The translations under genes and the position numbers were made by a program. Shown piece after piece: positions 17,293 through 24,775 of a stretch of 64,000 nt of DNA. The first letter of the stretch is position 1. Each line of letters starts with the position of its first letter. The notes beneath the pieces were generated by a model. It did no database searches and was not told the DNA's origin. It saw nothing but the letters and a program-made list of their open reading frames with translations. The DNA is taken from the NCBI RefSeq assembly GCF_000740675.1, contig NZ_JPXI01000033.1, positions 558,001 through 622,000 on the forward strand, in the 5' to 3' direction. The stretch comes from Massilia sp. BSC265. GTDB taxonomy: Bacteria > Pseudomonadota > Gammaproteobacteria > Burkholderiales > Burkholderiaceae_D.

Positions 17293-18699
17293 ATGAAGAA
17301 TGAAAACGTACAGAATCTGCCAGTTGCAGTGCTTGGCGCGGGCCCGGTCGGGCTTGCCGCAGCAGCCCATCTGATCGAGCGCGGCCTGACGCCCTTGATC
17401 TTCGAAGCTGGTGCCGAGGTAGGCGCCAATCTCGCAACCTATCGTCACGTTCGCCTGTTCTCGCCGTGGCAATACAACGTGGACAAGGCTGCCCGCCGGC
17501 TCCTTCTCAACCACGCGTGGACCGAGCCTGCAGGTGAAGATCTGCCAAGTGCTGGTGAAGTCGTCGATCGCTACCTTTCTCCGTTGGCGTCGATCCCCGC
17601 GATCGCCTCGCATCTGCTGCTCGAGCATCGCGTTACCGCTATCACGCGACGCGGGGTCGACAAGGTCAAGACAAAGGGTCGTGAGAACGCCCCTTTCCTC
17701 ATCCGTGTCGATACGCCGGCCGGGCCACGGCAGTTCGTGGCCAGTTCTGTGATCGATGCCACGGGGACGTGGTCGCACCAGAACCCGCTGGGGGCGGACG
17801 GCATTCCTGCGCTTGGTGAAACAGAGCTTGCCGCGCGAATCGACTACGGCATGCCCGACGTGCTCGGCTCGGGACGTGAACGCTACGCCGGCAAGAAGGT
17901 GATGGTCGTGGGTGCGGGGCATTCCGCCGCAGGCAGCTTGCTTGCGCTTGCCCAGTTGGCTCAGGAGCACCCGGGTACCAGTATCGTCTGGGCCACCCGC
18001 GGCAGCCGGTTGACGCGTGTATTCGGCGGCGGGGAAGCCGATGGTCTCAAGGCGCGGGGGCAACTGGGGATGCGCCTGAAGGCTTTGCGTGACTCGGGAG
18101 GGCTGGAAATGCGTCAGAATTTCCGGATCGAGCAGCTCACCGAGGTTGGCGGAAAGATTCGTGTGATCGGAGAGGCAGTTGACGGTGAAGTGCCTACGCT
18201 CGACAATATCGACCGCATCATCTGCGCTGCCGGCGCCCGGCCAGACCTGGAGCTCACCAGGGAATTGCGTGTGCGTCATGATCCATGGCTCGAGAGTACC
18301 GATGCTCTGGCACCACTGATCGACCCGAACGAGCACAGCTGTGGCACGGTCCGCCCCCACGGGCACCGAGAACTGGCGCATCCGGAATCCGGCTATTACG
18401 CCGTCGGCGCAAAGAGCTACGGCCGCGCTCCCAACTTCCTGTTAGCGACTGGCTACGAACAGGTGCGTTCGATCGTTGCCGCCCTGGTGGGGGACATGGC
18501 AGCGGCTGACGACGTGCAACTCGACCTGCCGGAAACGGGTGTCTGCAATACGCGTCTGGCGTACGAGAGCCCGGAGGACCGGGCAAGCTCCTGCTGCAAT
18601 GTGCCGGCAGCTGTCGCCGCTTCCTGCTGCGTGCCGGCGCCGTCTCCGGACGGCACCTGCGGCTGCAGCAAGCCTGCCGCAGCAAGCTGCTGCGCTTGA
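17293..18699 (+). CDS. FAD/NAD(P)-binding flavoprotein (ArsO-like) with a cysteine-rich tail
   Basis: 468 residues from the ATG with AAGGAG upstream. The dinucleotide fold VAVLGAGPVGLAAAAHLIERG (about 10-30) binds FAD; a second one, KVMVVGAGHSAAGSL (about 203-217), would bind NAD(P)H. This is the layout of class-B flavin monooxygenase-like proteins named ArsO in ars operons, whose reaction is not firmly known. The last 60 residues contain nine cysteines, three as CC pairs plus CGC, joined by Ala/Pro spacers, which suggests metalloid binding or carriage. First gene of the rightward ars unit, behind two operators. Confidence 0.85.
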   Translation: MKNENVQNLPVAVLGAGPVGLAAAAHLIERGLTPLIFEAGAEVGANLATYRHVRLFSPWQYNVDKAARRLLLNHAWTEPAGEDLPSAGEVVDRYLSPLASIPAIASHLLLEHRVTAITRRGVDKVKTKGRENAPFLIRVDTPAGPRQFVASSVIDATGTWSHQNPLGADGIPALGETELAARIDYGMPDVLGSGRERYAGKKVMVVGAGHSAAGSLLALAQLAQEHPGTSIVWATRGSRLTRVFGGGEADGLKARGQLGMRLKALRDSGGLEMRQNFRIEQLTEVGGKIRVIGEAVDGEVPTLDNIDRIICAAGARPDLELTRELRVRHDPWLESTDALAPLIDPNEHSCGTVRPHGHRELAHPESGYYAVGAKSYGRAPNFLLATGYEQVRSIVAALVGDMAAADDVQLDLPETGVCNTRLAYESPEDRASSCCNVPAAVAASCCVPAPSPDGTCGCSKPAAASCCA

Positions 18700-18710
18700 C
18701 GCATGATCCC

Positions 18711-18732
18711 GCCGCCGGCCCAAGCCGGCGGC
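18711..18732 (+). terminator. Strong hairpin between flavoprotein and MFS genes
   Basis: GCCGCCGGC-CCAA-GCCGGCGGC, a perfect 9 bp GC stem, followed by TTCCTCCC. The pyrimidine tail is too C-rich for a firm terminator; it may attenuate or protect the 3' end of the upstream message. Confidence 0.5.
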
Positions 18733-18750
18733 TTCCTCCCGGAGCCACGC

Positions 18751-19965
18751 ATGCAAAAACCGTCGAAAACCATTGGCATCCTCGCCGTCACCCAGATCGT
18801 CTCCTGGGGCTCGCTGTACTATGCTTTCACCATTCTGGCACCGGGGATCCAGCGTGATCTTGGCCTCTCGCCCGAGCTGGTATTCGGTGCATTCTCCTGG
18901 AGCCTGCTTGTTGCCGGACTGGTAGCGACACCAGCAGGCGTGCTGCTCGACCGCTACGGCGGCCGCTATGTGATGGCGACGGGCTCGCTCGTATGTGCGA
19001 TTGGATTGGCCTGGCTTAGCAGCTCTACCGGCGTATTTTCCTTCTATTGTGGATGGACCCTCATCGGCATTGCGATGGCGTTGACCCTGTACGAAGCTGC
19101 TTTCGCAACGATCAATCGCAAGCTTGAGACCGGATCGAGGCAGGCGATTTCAACGCTGACGCTGTTTGGCGGCTTTGCCAGCACGCTTTTCTGGCCGCTC
19201 ACAGCCACGCTCGCTACCATGCTCGGCTGGCGCGATACCTACCTGTGGTATGGGGTCATTCAGCTCGCCATCTGCATGCCGCTGCATCTATGGCTCGGTG
19301 CAGATCCTGTGCGGAAACGCCATGAGACTGTTAACCACGCAGCCAGGGCTTACACGCTGGCTGAAGCATTACGCCATCCTGCGTTCTGGGCACTGGCATC
19401 GGCATTTTCACTCAACACTTTCATTTTCTCGGCAATGGCGATCCACCTGATTCCGCTGCTGGAGCGCCTGGGCCACAGCACGTCAATGGCCATCTTGTTG
19501 GCTGCACTGATCGGCCCGATGCAGGTAGCCGGCCGTGTGGGAGAAATGACGCTTGCACGAAATACGGCTCCGCAAACGGTCGGCACGCTGACGTTCGCAA
19601 TGCTGCCCGCCGCGCTGCTGCTGCTTACGCTATGTGGTTCCCTGGCCTGGATCGTCGTGGTGTTCTGCGTCCTGTACGGCCTGAGTAACGGCATCCTGAC
19701 CATCGTGCGAGGCTCGATTCCGCAGGCCTTGTTCGGCCGGGAGAATTACGGAGCAATTTCCGGCGCCATGGCCGGCCCTGCGCTGCTGTCGAAAGCTGCC
19801 GGTCCGTTCGCCGCGGCAGCCATGCTGCGCGACGAAGGAGGAACGACCATGCTGCTAGGCCTGCTACTAGCCCTGTCCGTCGCCTCGCTCGCGTTTTACT
19901 TGCGGGCGGTGAGCGTAGAATGCCAACTGTCGCCTGCAAAAGCTTTTGACAAGCATACGCGTTGA
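18751..19965 (+). CDS. MFS transporter, putative arsenical exporter
   Basis: 404 residues, twelve predicted helices. The loop between helices 2 and 3 (GVLLDRYGGRYVMATGS) is the MFS signature. It starts at ATG 18751 with GGAG upstream, 51 bp after the flavoprotein gene, and is followed by an arsR. MFS proteins in ars operons (ArsJ, ArsK and others) export trivalent or organic arsenicals. It is not next to a GAPDH gene, which argues against ArsJ. Codon use is less GC-biased than in the flanks, in line with acquisition by transfer. Confidence 0.8.
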   Translation: MQKPSKTIGILAVTQIVSWGSLYYAFTILAPGIQRDLGLSPELVFGAFSWSLLVAGLVATPAGVLLDRYGGRYVMATGSLVCAIGLAWLSSSTGVFSFYCGWTLIGIAMALTLYEAAFATINRKLETGSRQAISTLTLFGGFASTLFWPLTATLATMLGWRDTYLWYGVIQLAICMPLHLWLGADPVRKRHETVNHAARAYTLAEALRHPAFWALASAFSLNTFIFSAMAIHLIPLLERLGHSTSMAILLAALIGPMQVAGRVGEMTLARNTAPQTVGTLTFAMLPAALLLLTLCGSLAWIVVVFCVLYGLSNGILTIVRGSIPQALFGRENYGAISGAMAGPALLSKAAGPFAAAAMLRDEGGTTMLLGLLLALSVASLAFYLRAVSVECQLSPAKAFDKHTR

Positions 19966-19977
19966 CACCTATTCTCC

Positions 19978-19994
19978 ATTCGCCAACTACGAAT
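19978..19994. promoter_or_regulatory. ArsR operator variant before the second arsR
   Basis: ATTCG-CCAACTA-CGAAT: the same arms with a 7 bp instead of 8 bp spacer. It follows a TTGACA at 19962 and overlaps the first possible start codon of the downstream arsR. A clear -10 box is not seen. Confidence 0.5.
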
Positions 19995-20319
19995 GAATCC
20001 AATGACAAAGTCCTGCTGTGCTTCCGGCCCGTCGAACGAGCCTTCCGTTGAAATCGATATCGATGACCTGGCACGCATGTGCAAGGCCTTGTCGCATCCG
20101 GCGCGCGTACAGTTGCTGAGACACCTGATCGATTACGGCGAATGCTATTTCGGAAGCTTGGCCGATGTCCTGCCGCTCGCCCCGTCCACGATCTCGCAAC
20201 ATGTCACGATCCTGAAAGAAGCCGGTCTCATCGAAGGCTCTTCAGACGTACAGCGGGTTTGCTACTGCGTGAACCAGGATCGTCTACGGCAGTTCAAGAG
20301 CATGGTTGATGCAATCTGA
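19993..20319 (+). CDS. Second ArsR-family regulator
   Basis: 108 residues (105 if the ATG at 20002 is used; neither has a good ribosome site, so the message may be leaderless or nearly so). Winged helix with LADVLPLAPSTISQHVTILKEAGLI. Cysteines lie at the N-terminus (KSCCASG), in ARMCKAL, in GECYFGS and in RVCYCVN, a different arrangement from the arsR at 15570, so the two proteins may respond to different arsenicals. It closes the rightward ars unit. Confidence 0.88.
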   Translation: MNPMTKSCCASGPSNEPSVEIDIDDLARMCKALSHPARVQLLRHLIDYGECYFGSLADVLPLAPSTISQHVTILKEAGLIEGSSDVQRVCYCVNQDRLRQFKSMVDAI

Positions 20320-20492
20320 GACGGCCAGATTTCTGTCGACTCCTTTGCCAGATCGATCCTGATCGCAATCTTTATGCAGCCTGAACGCCCGCTCCCCGGC
20401 CAGTGAAAGCCGAGTGCAAAAGAATAGAAATCCCATTGCGCGGATCAAGATGCGCGATGAGCGAGCAAGGCGGGGGAAGCCGGCTGCATTCG

Positions 20493-21974
20493 CTACCCAA
20501 ACAGCCCGTGAAGAAACCAGCGTGGTTCCGGGTCGTCGCCAGATCTAGCAACCCGTTCCCGATAGACCCAGTACAAGGCGTGTTCCTGCCCTTCCGCAAT
20601 CCAGTAATCCCTGGCGGCGGTGTCCCCCCACCACCCGGCTTCGACACGCTCCGGACCCGCCACCATTCGTAGCGGCGAGCCATAGAAGGGCCTGTGGTTT
20701 TGTATGAGCAGCGGAATCGGCTTCACCAGCAGCCAAGTCGGCCGGAGAATGCTGCTCAGGTTCGGCGGCAGCTGATCGGTAATCATCGCCTCCCGCACCT
20801 TCTCCTGGATGGGAACCCACGTGTTGGCAACCTCGGGCCGGTAATCCGCCACAGGCTTCACCTGGCGAACCTTATCCTCGCCCAGGCGCGCTACGAGCAG
20901 CTCGATCATGCGCATCTGGTCTTCCTCAGTGCCGCCTGGCTCAGGAAAGAGCGACTCGGTGGGAGGTTCCATTGGTTGCAGCTGGGTCGTATGGAGCGTC
21001 AACCCGATCACTGGAGCTTCCAGCACCAGTTTTCCGAGTCGTTCTTTCAGCAAACGCACGATGTGATCGCTCTGCCAGGCCGGCTCGGCCAGGAGGATCT
21101 CGACCTCGGTCGGCGCACGCGCGACACGGCCGCGTTCGTGTTCCAGCTTGAGCATGATGCCTTTGACGGCAAGCTGCATCGCACACAGCCAGCCGATCAG
21201 CTGCAGAACCAGGCGCTGCGCGCCGGCCAGCAGCAGGTCGGCATCCTCGATGCGATCAAACAGCTCCATCCTTGCTTCGAACTTCGTCGGCGCCTCGATC
21301 CACTCGAACACCTCAGGAAGGCTGCCGAATGCGCAATCAAGGAATTCGAGCAATGCCCCCCCGCATCGGCGCTGAAGGCCCGGGCGCGGCAACCGTCGCA
21401 CATCGCCGATCGTATCGCAGCCAATTCCTTCAAACCAGCTAGCAAAGGGCCTCGCCGCTGGCAGAACCATGACTGGAAGACGATACAGCACGCGCTCTGA
21501 TGACTGTTGCTTTAACACGCGGCCGCCGCCAGCGCGCGCGAGCATCCACGCTGCCCGCGCGGTTGGAGCGCAGCTTAACTTCCCAGTAAACCCCAGACCT
21601 CGAAGATCGGCGCGAACGCGCCTGCATAACGATTGGATGCCACCGAATAGCCGCAAGCTCGCGCCGATATCCAGCAACAGCGTCGACTCTTCCGCGAGCG
21701 TCACTTGTGGCGTGTATTGCAGCATTGCCATGGCCACAGCCTGTAGCGCAGCTTCTTCCCGTGCAGCGGTACGTTCATGGACCCGGGCATCCGGTGCCAG
21801 CATTAACACACCACCGCGTCGCATCGCGGGCCGGATGCCCGCCATGCGCGCGCCGCGCGACATCGTTAGAACTTTCTCTCGCTCGAGAACAACCGTAACG
21901 CTGTCACTCGACCAGCTCGGTTCGAAGACCTCGAGTGGAAGCTGGGGTAGATGTAGTCCGATCCACAGGCGCAT
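20493..21974 (-). CDS. imuB: ImuB, Y-family polymerase-like protein of SOS mutagenesis
   Basis: 493 residues from ATG 21974; a TTG at 21986 would add four. N-terminal MRLWIGLHLPQLPLEVF and the region around LLLDIGASLRLFGG, CAPTARAAWMLARAG and LPVMVLPAARPFASW are typical of ImuB. These proteins keep the fold of Y-family polymerases but lack the catalytic carboxylates; ImuB is a hub that links the sliding clamp, ImuA and DnaE2 for error-prone repair. The 5' end overlaps imuA by 71 bp, showing coupling. The expected downstream dnaE2 is absent: an arsR on the other strand begins 173 bp away. Confidence 0.92.
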   Translation of the reverse strand: MRLWIGLHLPQLPLEVFEPSWSSDSVTVVLEREKVLTMSRGARMAGIRPAMRRGGVLMLAPDARVHERTAAREEAALQAVAMAMLQYTPQVTLAEESTLLLDIGASLRLFGGIQSLCRRVRADLRGLGFTGKLSCAPTARAAWMLARAGGGRVLKQQSSERVLYRLPVMVLPAARPFASWFEGIGCDTIGDVRRLPRPGLQRRCGGALLEFLDCAFGSLPEVFEWIEAPTKFEARMELFDRIEDADLLLAGAQRLVLQLIGWLCAMQLAVKGIMLKLEHERGRVARAPTEVEILLAEPAWQSDHIVRLLKERLGKLVLEAPVIGLTLHTTQLQPMEPPTESLFPEPGGTEEDQMRMIELLVARLGEDKVRQVKPVADYRPEVANTWVPIQEKVREAMITDQLPPNLSSILRPTWLLVKPIPLLIQNHRPFYGSPLRMVAGPERVEAGWWGDTAARDYWIAEGQEHALYWVYRERVARSGDDPEPRWFLHGLFG

Positions 21975-22608
21975 GGCGATGAACAAAGGAGGGAGACAAG
22001 GGTAGGAACAGTGCAGTTTCGCGCTGTGGCCCCCGACGTTTCAGGAAATCGATCTCGACCCCCCCGCGCGCCGGTCGAACCCCGAGCCGAAGCGGCGCAG
22101 GCGAAGGATCATGCGCTGCTGCGAGCGGACGGAACAAAAAGAAAAGGCTCTCTCCGTCGGCAGCCGCCAAGCTCAAGCGCCGCAGGCTCTCATTTCGAAT
22201 GTGGCCTGGCCAAAACAAAAGAGCATGACATCCGCCGTTTCGGAGAACTTGTTCGGCAGCCCAGAGGGCGTCAGCTGTGCGATCGGGCTGTACCCAGGTG
22301 ACTTGTGACGGATTCAATCCCATGGCAGCCAATGCGATCGAATTTGGAACATGTGGCGGCTGAATCATCATTACCCGGCGTTTACCGGCTGCTGCCAGTG
22401 CGGGTTGCAGAAGCCTCAACTCGCCTGTACCGGACTGGCGTAAATGCAGCTCAACCATGCTACCCGTTGGCCATCCTCCTCCCGGCAACTGGGCAGACAA
22501 GACAGGATGGCCGGTGTCAACACAACGCGTGCTCGAACGACCGAGCTGCGAGGCGCGCCATAGCGACGGATGAATCGACTCCGGCGTCGAACGGATCTCA
22601 GACAACAT
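21904..22608 (-). CDS. imuA: ImuA, RecA-like accessory protein of SOS mutagenesis
   Basis: 234 residues from the ATG with GAGG 6 nt upstream. HPSLWRASQLGR near the start, LPGGGWPTGSMVEL, and MIQPPHVPNSIALAAMGL are characteristic of the SulA/RecA-like ImuA group that inhibits or bridges RecA in the mutasome. A LexA box ends 13 bp before its start. Longer in-frame readings run back through that box into a truncated imuA copy and are not the start. Confidence 0.9.
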   Translation of the reverse strand: MLSEIRSTPESIHPSLWRASQLGRSSTRCVDTGHPVLSAQLPGGGWPTGSMVELHLRQSGTGELRLLQPALAAAGKRRVMMIQPPHVPNSIALAAMGLNPSQVTWVQPDRTADALWAAEQVLRNGGCHALLFWPGHIRNESLRRLSLAAADGESLFFLFRPLAAAHDPSPAPLRLGVRPARGGVEIDFLKRRGPQRETALFLPLSPSFVHRHAPVDRTTSTPASTRGLRTELVE

Positions 22609-22615
22609 ATCAACC

Positions 22616-22828
22616 TCACAATACTGTATGTCCATACGGACGCAGCAGGCGCATTTCGTCGATGCCATGCTGCTGTTGCAGCAACTCGACCAGGGTACCG
22701 ACGGGCCAGCCGCCGTCGGGCAGCTGGAACGAGAGTGCGGCATGCCTGGGGTCGACGCAGCGCGTGCCGGAGCGTGCCAGCTGCGAGGCACGCCAGAACG
22801 AAGGGTGCAAAGCCTCTGGCGCTGCCAT
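22616..22828 (-). pseudogene. Truncated second imuA copy (5' fragment)
   Basis: A 70-codon reading frame whose first 62 residues are about 60% identical by eye to the N-terminus of the intact ImuA (shared HPS-WRASQL-RS-TRCVD and LP-GGWP-G--VEL). After EMRLL the similarity stops and the frame runs straight into the LexA box of the intact copy, ending at 22616. It therefore keeps its own start and LexA box but has lost about 170 codons. A remnant of an older imuA left by recombination is the simplest reading. Confidence 0.75.
22622..22641. promoter_or_regulatory. LexA box before imuA
   Basis: TACTGTATGTCCATACGGAC: CTGT-N8-ACGG, one base from the CTGT-N8-ACAG core of the E. coli-type LexA site, with the flanking TA kept. 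It overlaps the 3' end of the imuA fragment. Confidence 0.75.
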
Positions 22829-22878
22829 AGGGGAAGCCCCTGCGGTAGATGAGCAGTTCATATGGATTGGCAGGAAAA

Positions 22879-22898
22879 TACTGTATAAACGTACAGTA
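22879..22898. promoter_or_regulatory. LexA box before the truncated imuA copy
   Basis: TACTGTATAAACGTACAGTA: a perfect CTGT-N8-ACAG core with symmetric TA flanks, 50 bp before the start of the imuA fragment. It is a better site than the one before intact imuA and should still be bound by LexA. Confidence 0.85.
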
Positions 22899-23088
22899 CT
22901 CGCTGAGTCCGGATTTGGCAAGATGTATTCTTCGGCCATACCAGTCAGGTGATTGGTATTGACAGAAGTTAAAGGTGTGCTCTGCCTGGAAAACCGGGCT
23001 GCAAGCCCGAATCATGGAATAATGCTGGTTTGTCCATATCCATCCAGACAATGATCAATCTGTCTCACCCACGCCACGGAGCCTGCCA

Positions 23089-24327
23089 GTGAATACGCTC
23101 CAGCTCACCGGCGCCATCCTGTTCGCGATCGCCCTCGTCCATACCTTTTCTACCAAACTGTTTCACTCACTAGCCAAGCGCCACCCGCGCCATGCCGGGC
23201 TGTTCCACCTGCTGGGCGAAGTCGAAGTCGTGTTCGGCTTCTGGGCCTTCGTGCTGGTCCTCGGCATGGCCCTGCTGGCGGACGGCGCCACGGCCATCAG
23301 CTATGTCGAATCGCGCCAGTACACCGAACCGCTGTTCGTGTTCGTGGTCATGGTGATCGCGGCTTCGCAGCCGGTGCTCGACGCCGTGCGCGACCTGCTG
23401 GCCCTGCTGGCCCGGCTGACCCCGGTGCGCACCGAGGTAGCCCTGTGCTGGCTCGGGCTGGCGCTGGTGCCGCTGGCAGGCTCCCTGATCACCGAGCCCG
23501 CCGCGATGACGCTGGCCGCCCTGATGCTGGCACCGCAGGTGTTCCGGTCCGGTATTCCCGAATGGCTCAAGTACGGCGCGATCGGCGTCCTGTTCGTCAA
23601 CGTCTCGATCGGCGGCACCCTCACCTCCTATGCCGCGCCGCCGGTGCTGATGGTGGCCAGCACCTGGGGCTGGGACAGCGCCTTCATGGCGTCGACCTTC
23701 GGCTGGCGCGCCGCGATTGCGGTGATCTTCAACGCGACCGTCATCACCCTGCTGCTGCGCCGGCACCTGACGCCGGGGAACGTGGTCGAGGACGTGCACC
23801 TGCCGTGGATCGTTTCCATCGTCCACCTGCTTCTGCTGGCGGGCGTGGTGCTGCTGGCCCACCATCCGGTGCTGTTCATGGGCCTGTTCCTGCTCTTCCT
23901 CGGCTATACCCAGGCCTATCCGAAACACCAGTCGCGCCTGATCATCAAGGAAGGCCTGCTGGTCGGCTTCTTCCTGGCCGGGCTGGTGGTGCTGGGCGGC
24001 ATGCAGCAATGGTGGCTGCAGCCGCTGGTGTCCAGCCTGGAGCCGACCGCGCTGTTCTTCGGCGCGCTGGCCCTGACGGCAATCACCGATAATGCGGCAC
24101 TGACCTACCTCGGTTCCCTGATCGAGGGCCTGTCCGACCACGCCAAGTACATGCTGGTGGCCGGCGCGGTCGGCGGCGGCGGCCTGACCGTCATCGCCAA
24201 CGCCCCGAACCCGGCCGGCGCCGCGCTGCTGCGTGAAGGCTTCGAGGACGGCTCGATCGGCATGGGCGGGCTGTTCCTGGGGGCGCTGGCGCCGACCTGC
24301 GTGGCGGCGGCACTGTTCCTGATTTAG
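23089..24327 (+). CDS. Putative Na+/H+ antiporter (PF07399-like)
   Basis: 412 residues with about eleven hydrophobic helices. It begins at a GTG with GGAG 8 nt upstream. Helix-embedded polar stretches LITEPAAMTLAALML, NVSIGGTLTSYAAPPVLM and LTAITDNAALTYLGSL resemble the ion-binding re-entrant repeats of the IT-superfamily, and the overall sequence fits the family annotated as putative Na+/H+ antiporters. The transported ion is not proven for this family. A short gene follows after 8 bp. Confidence 0.75.
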   Translation: MNTLQLTGAILFAIALVHTFSTKLFHSLAKRHPRHAGLFHLLGEVEVVFGFWAFVLVLGMALLADGATAISYVESRQYTEPLFVFVVMVIAASQPVLDAVRDLLALLARLTPVRTEVALCWLGLALVPLAGSLITEPAAMTLAALMLAPQVFRSGIPEWLKYGAIGVLFVNVSIGGTLTSYAAPPVLMVASTWGWDSAFMASTFGWRAAIAVIFNATVITLLLRRHLTPGNVVEDVHLPWIVSIVHLLLLAGVVLLAHHPVLFMGLFLLFLGYTQAYPKHQSRLIIKEGLLVGFFLAGLVVLGGMQQWWLQPLVSSLEPTALFFGALALTAITDNAALTYLGSLIEGLSDHAKYMLVAGAVGGGGLTVIANAPNPAGAALLREGFEDGSIGMGGLFLGALAPTCVAAALFLI

Positions 24328-24335
24328 GAGACGTA

Positions 24336-24752
24336 ATGGACGACGACATCCTGGTACACAAGGCCGGCACCATCGAACGCTGCTGCCGGCGCGCACGCGA
24401 GGAATACGAAAAGGACCCGACCACCTTCGTCAGCGACCTTACGCGCCAGGATGCGGCCACCCTCAACGTGATCCGCGCCTGGGAAGCCGCCATCGAGATG
24501 GGCGACTACGTGATCGGCAATGCCCGGCTCGGCCTGCCGCACGACGAGCGCGAAGTCATCACCCTGCTGGCCGAACACGGCTGGATCACGCCCACGCTGG
24601 CCGAAGACCTCAAGCGCACCGGCGAATTCTGCCGCGCAGAATGGGATTACCAGGAAGCGCCGCTGCCGGCCCTGGTAACCATCATCAAGCGCGGGCTGGA
24701 TGATTTCGGGATGTATGCCCAGGCCCTCGTGAGCGGGGCGTCGACCGCCTGA
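24336..24752 (+). CDS. HepT/DUF86-like protein with a degenerate RNase motif
   Basis: 138 residues. The family pattern is clear: AGTIERCCRRAREEY, LTRQDAATLNVIRAWEAAIEMG, RLGLPHDEREVITLLAEHGWI, LKR and a closing LDDF. In HepT toxins a motif of R, four to six residues and H (as in FRNIAVHDYQ) forms the RNase site. Here the matching stretch is EFCRAEWDYQ: at the aligned places Arg is Phe and His is Trp. The partner nucleotidyltransferase MntA is not next to it; instead it is coupled to the antiporter (the ribosome site overlaps that stop codon). Probably not an active toxin. Confidence 0.75.
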   Translation: MDDDILVHKAGTIERCCRRAREEYEKDPTTFVSDLTRQDAATLNVIRAWEAAIEMGDYVIGNARLGLPHDEREVITLLAEHGWITPTLAEDLKRTGEFCRAEWDYQEAPLPALVTIIKRGLDDFGMYAQALVSGASTA

Positions 24753-24775
24753 CCAGGCGCCGTCTCCGGGCTGTC

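Noticed and set aside
20372-20492. Start of dnaE2 after imuB
   Set aside because: The three minus-strand frames give only short peptides with none of the N-terminal PHP-domain pattern of DnaE2.
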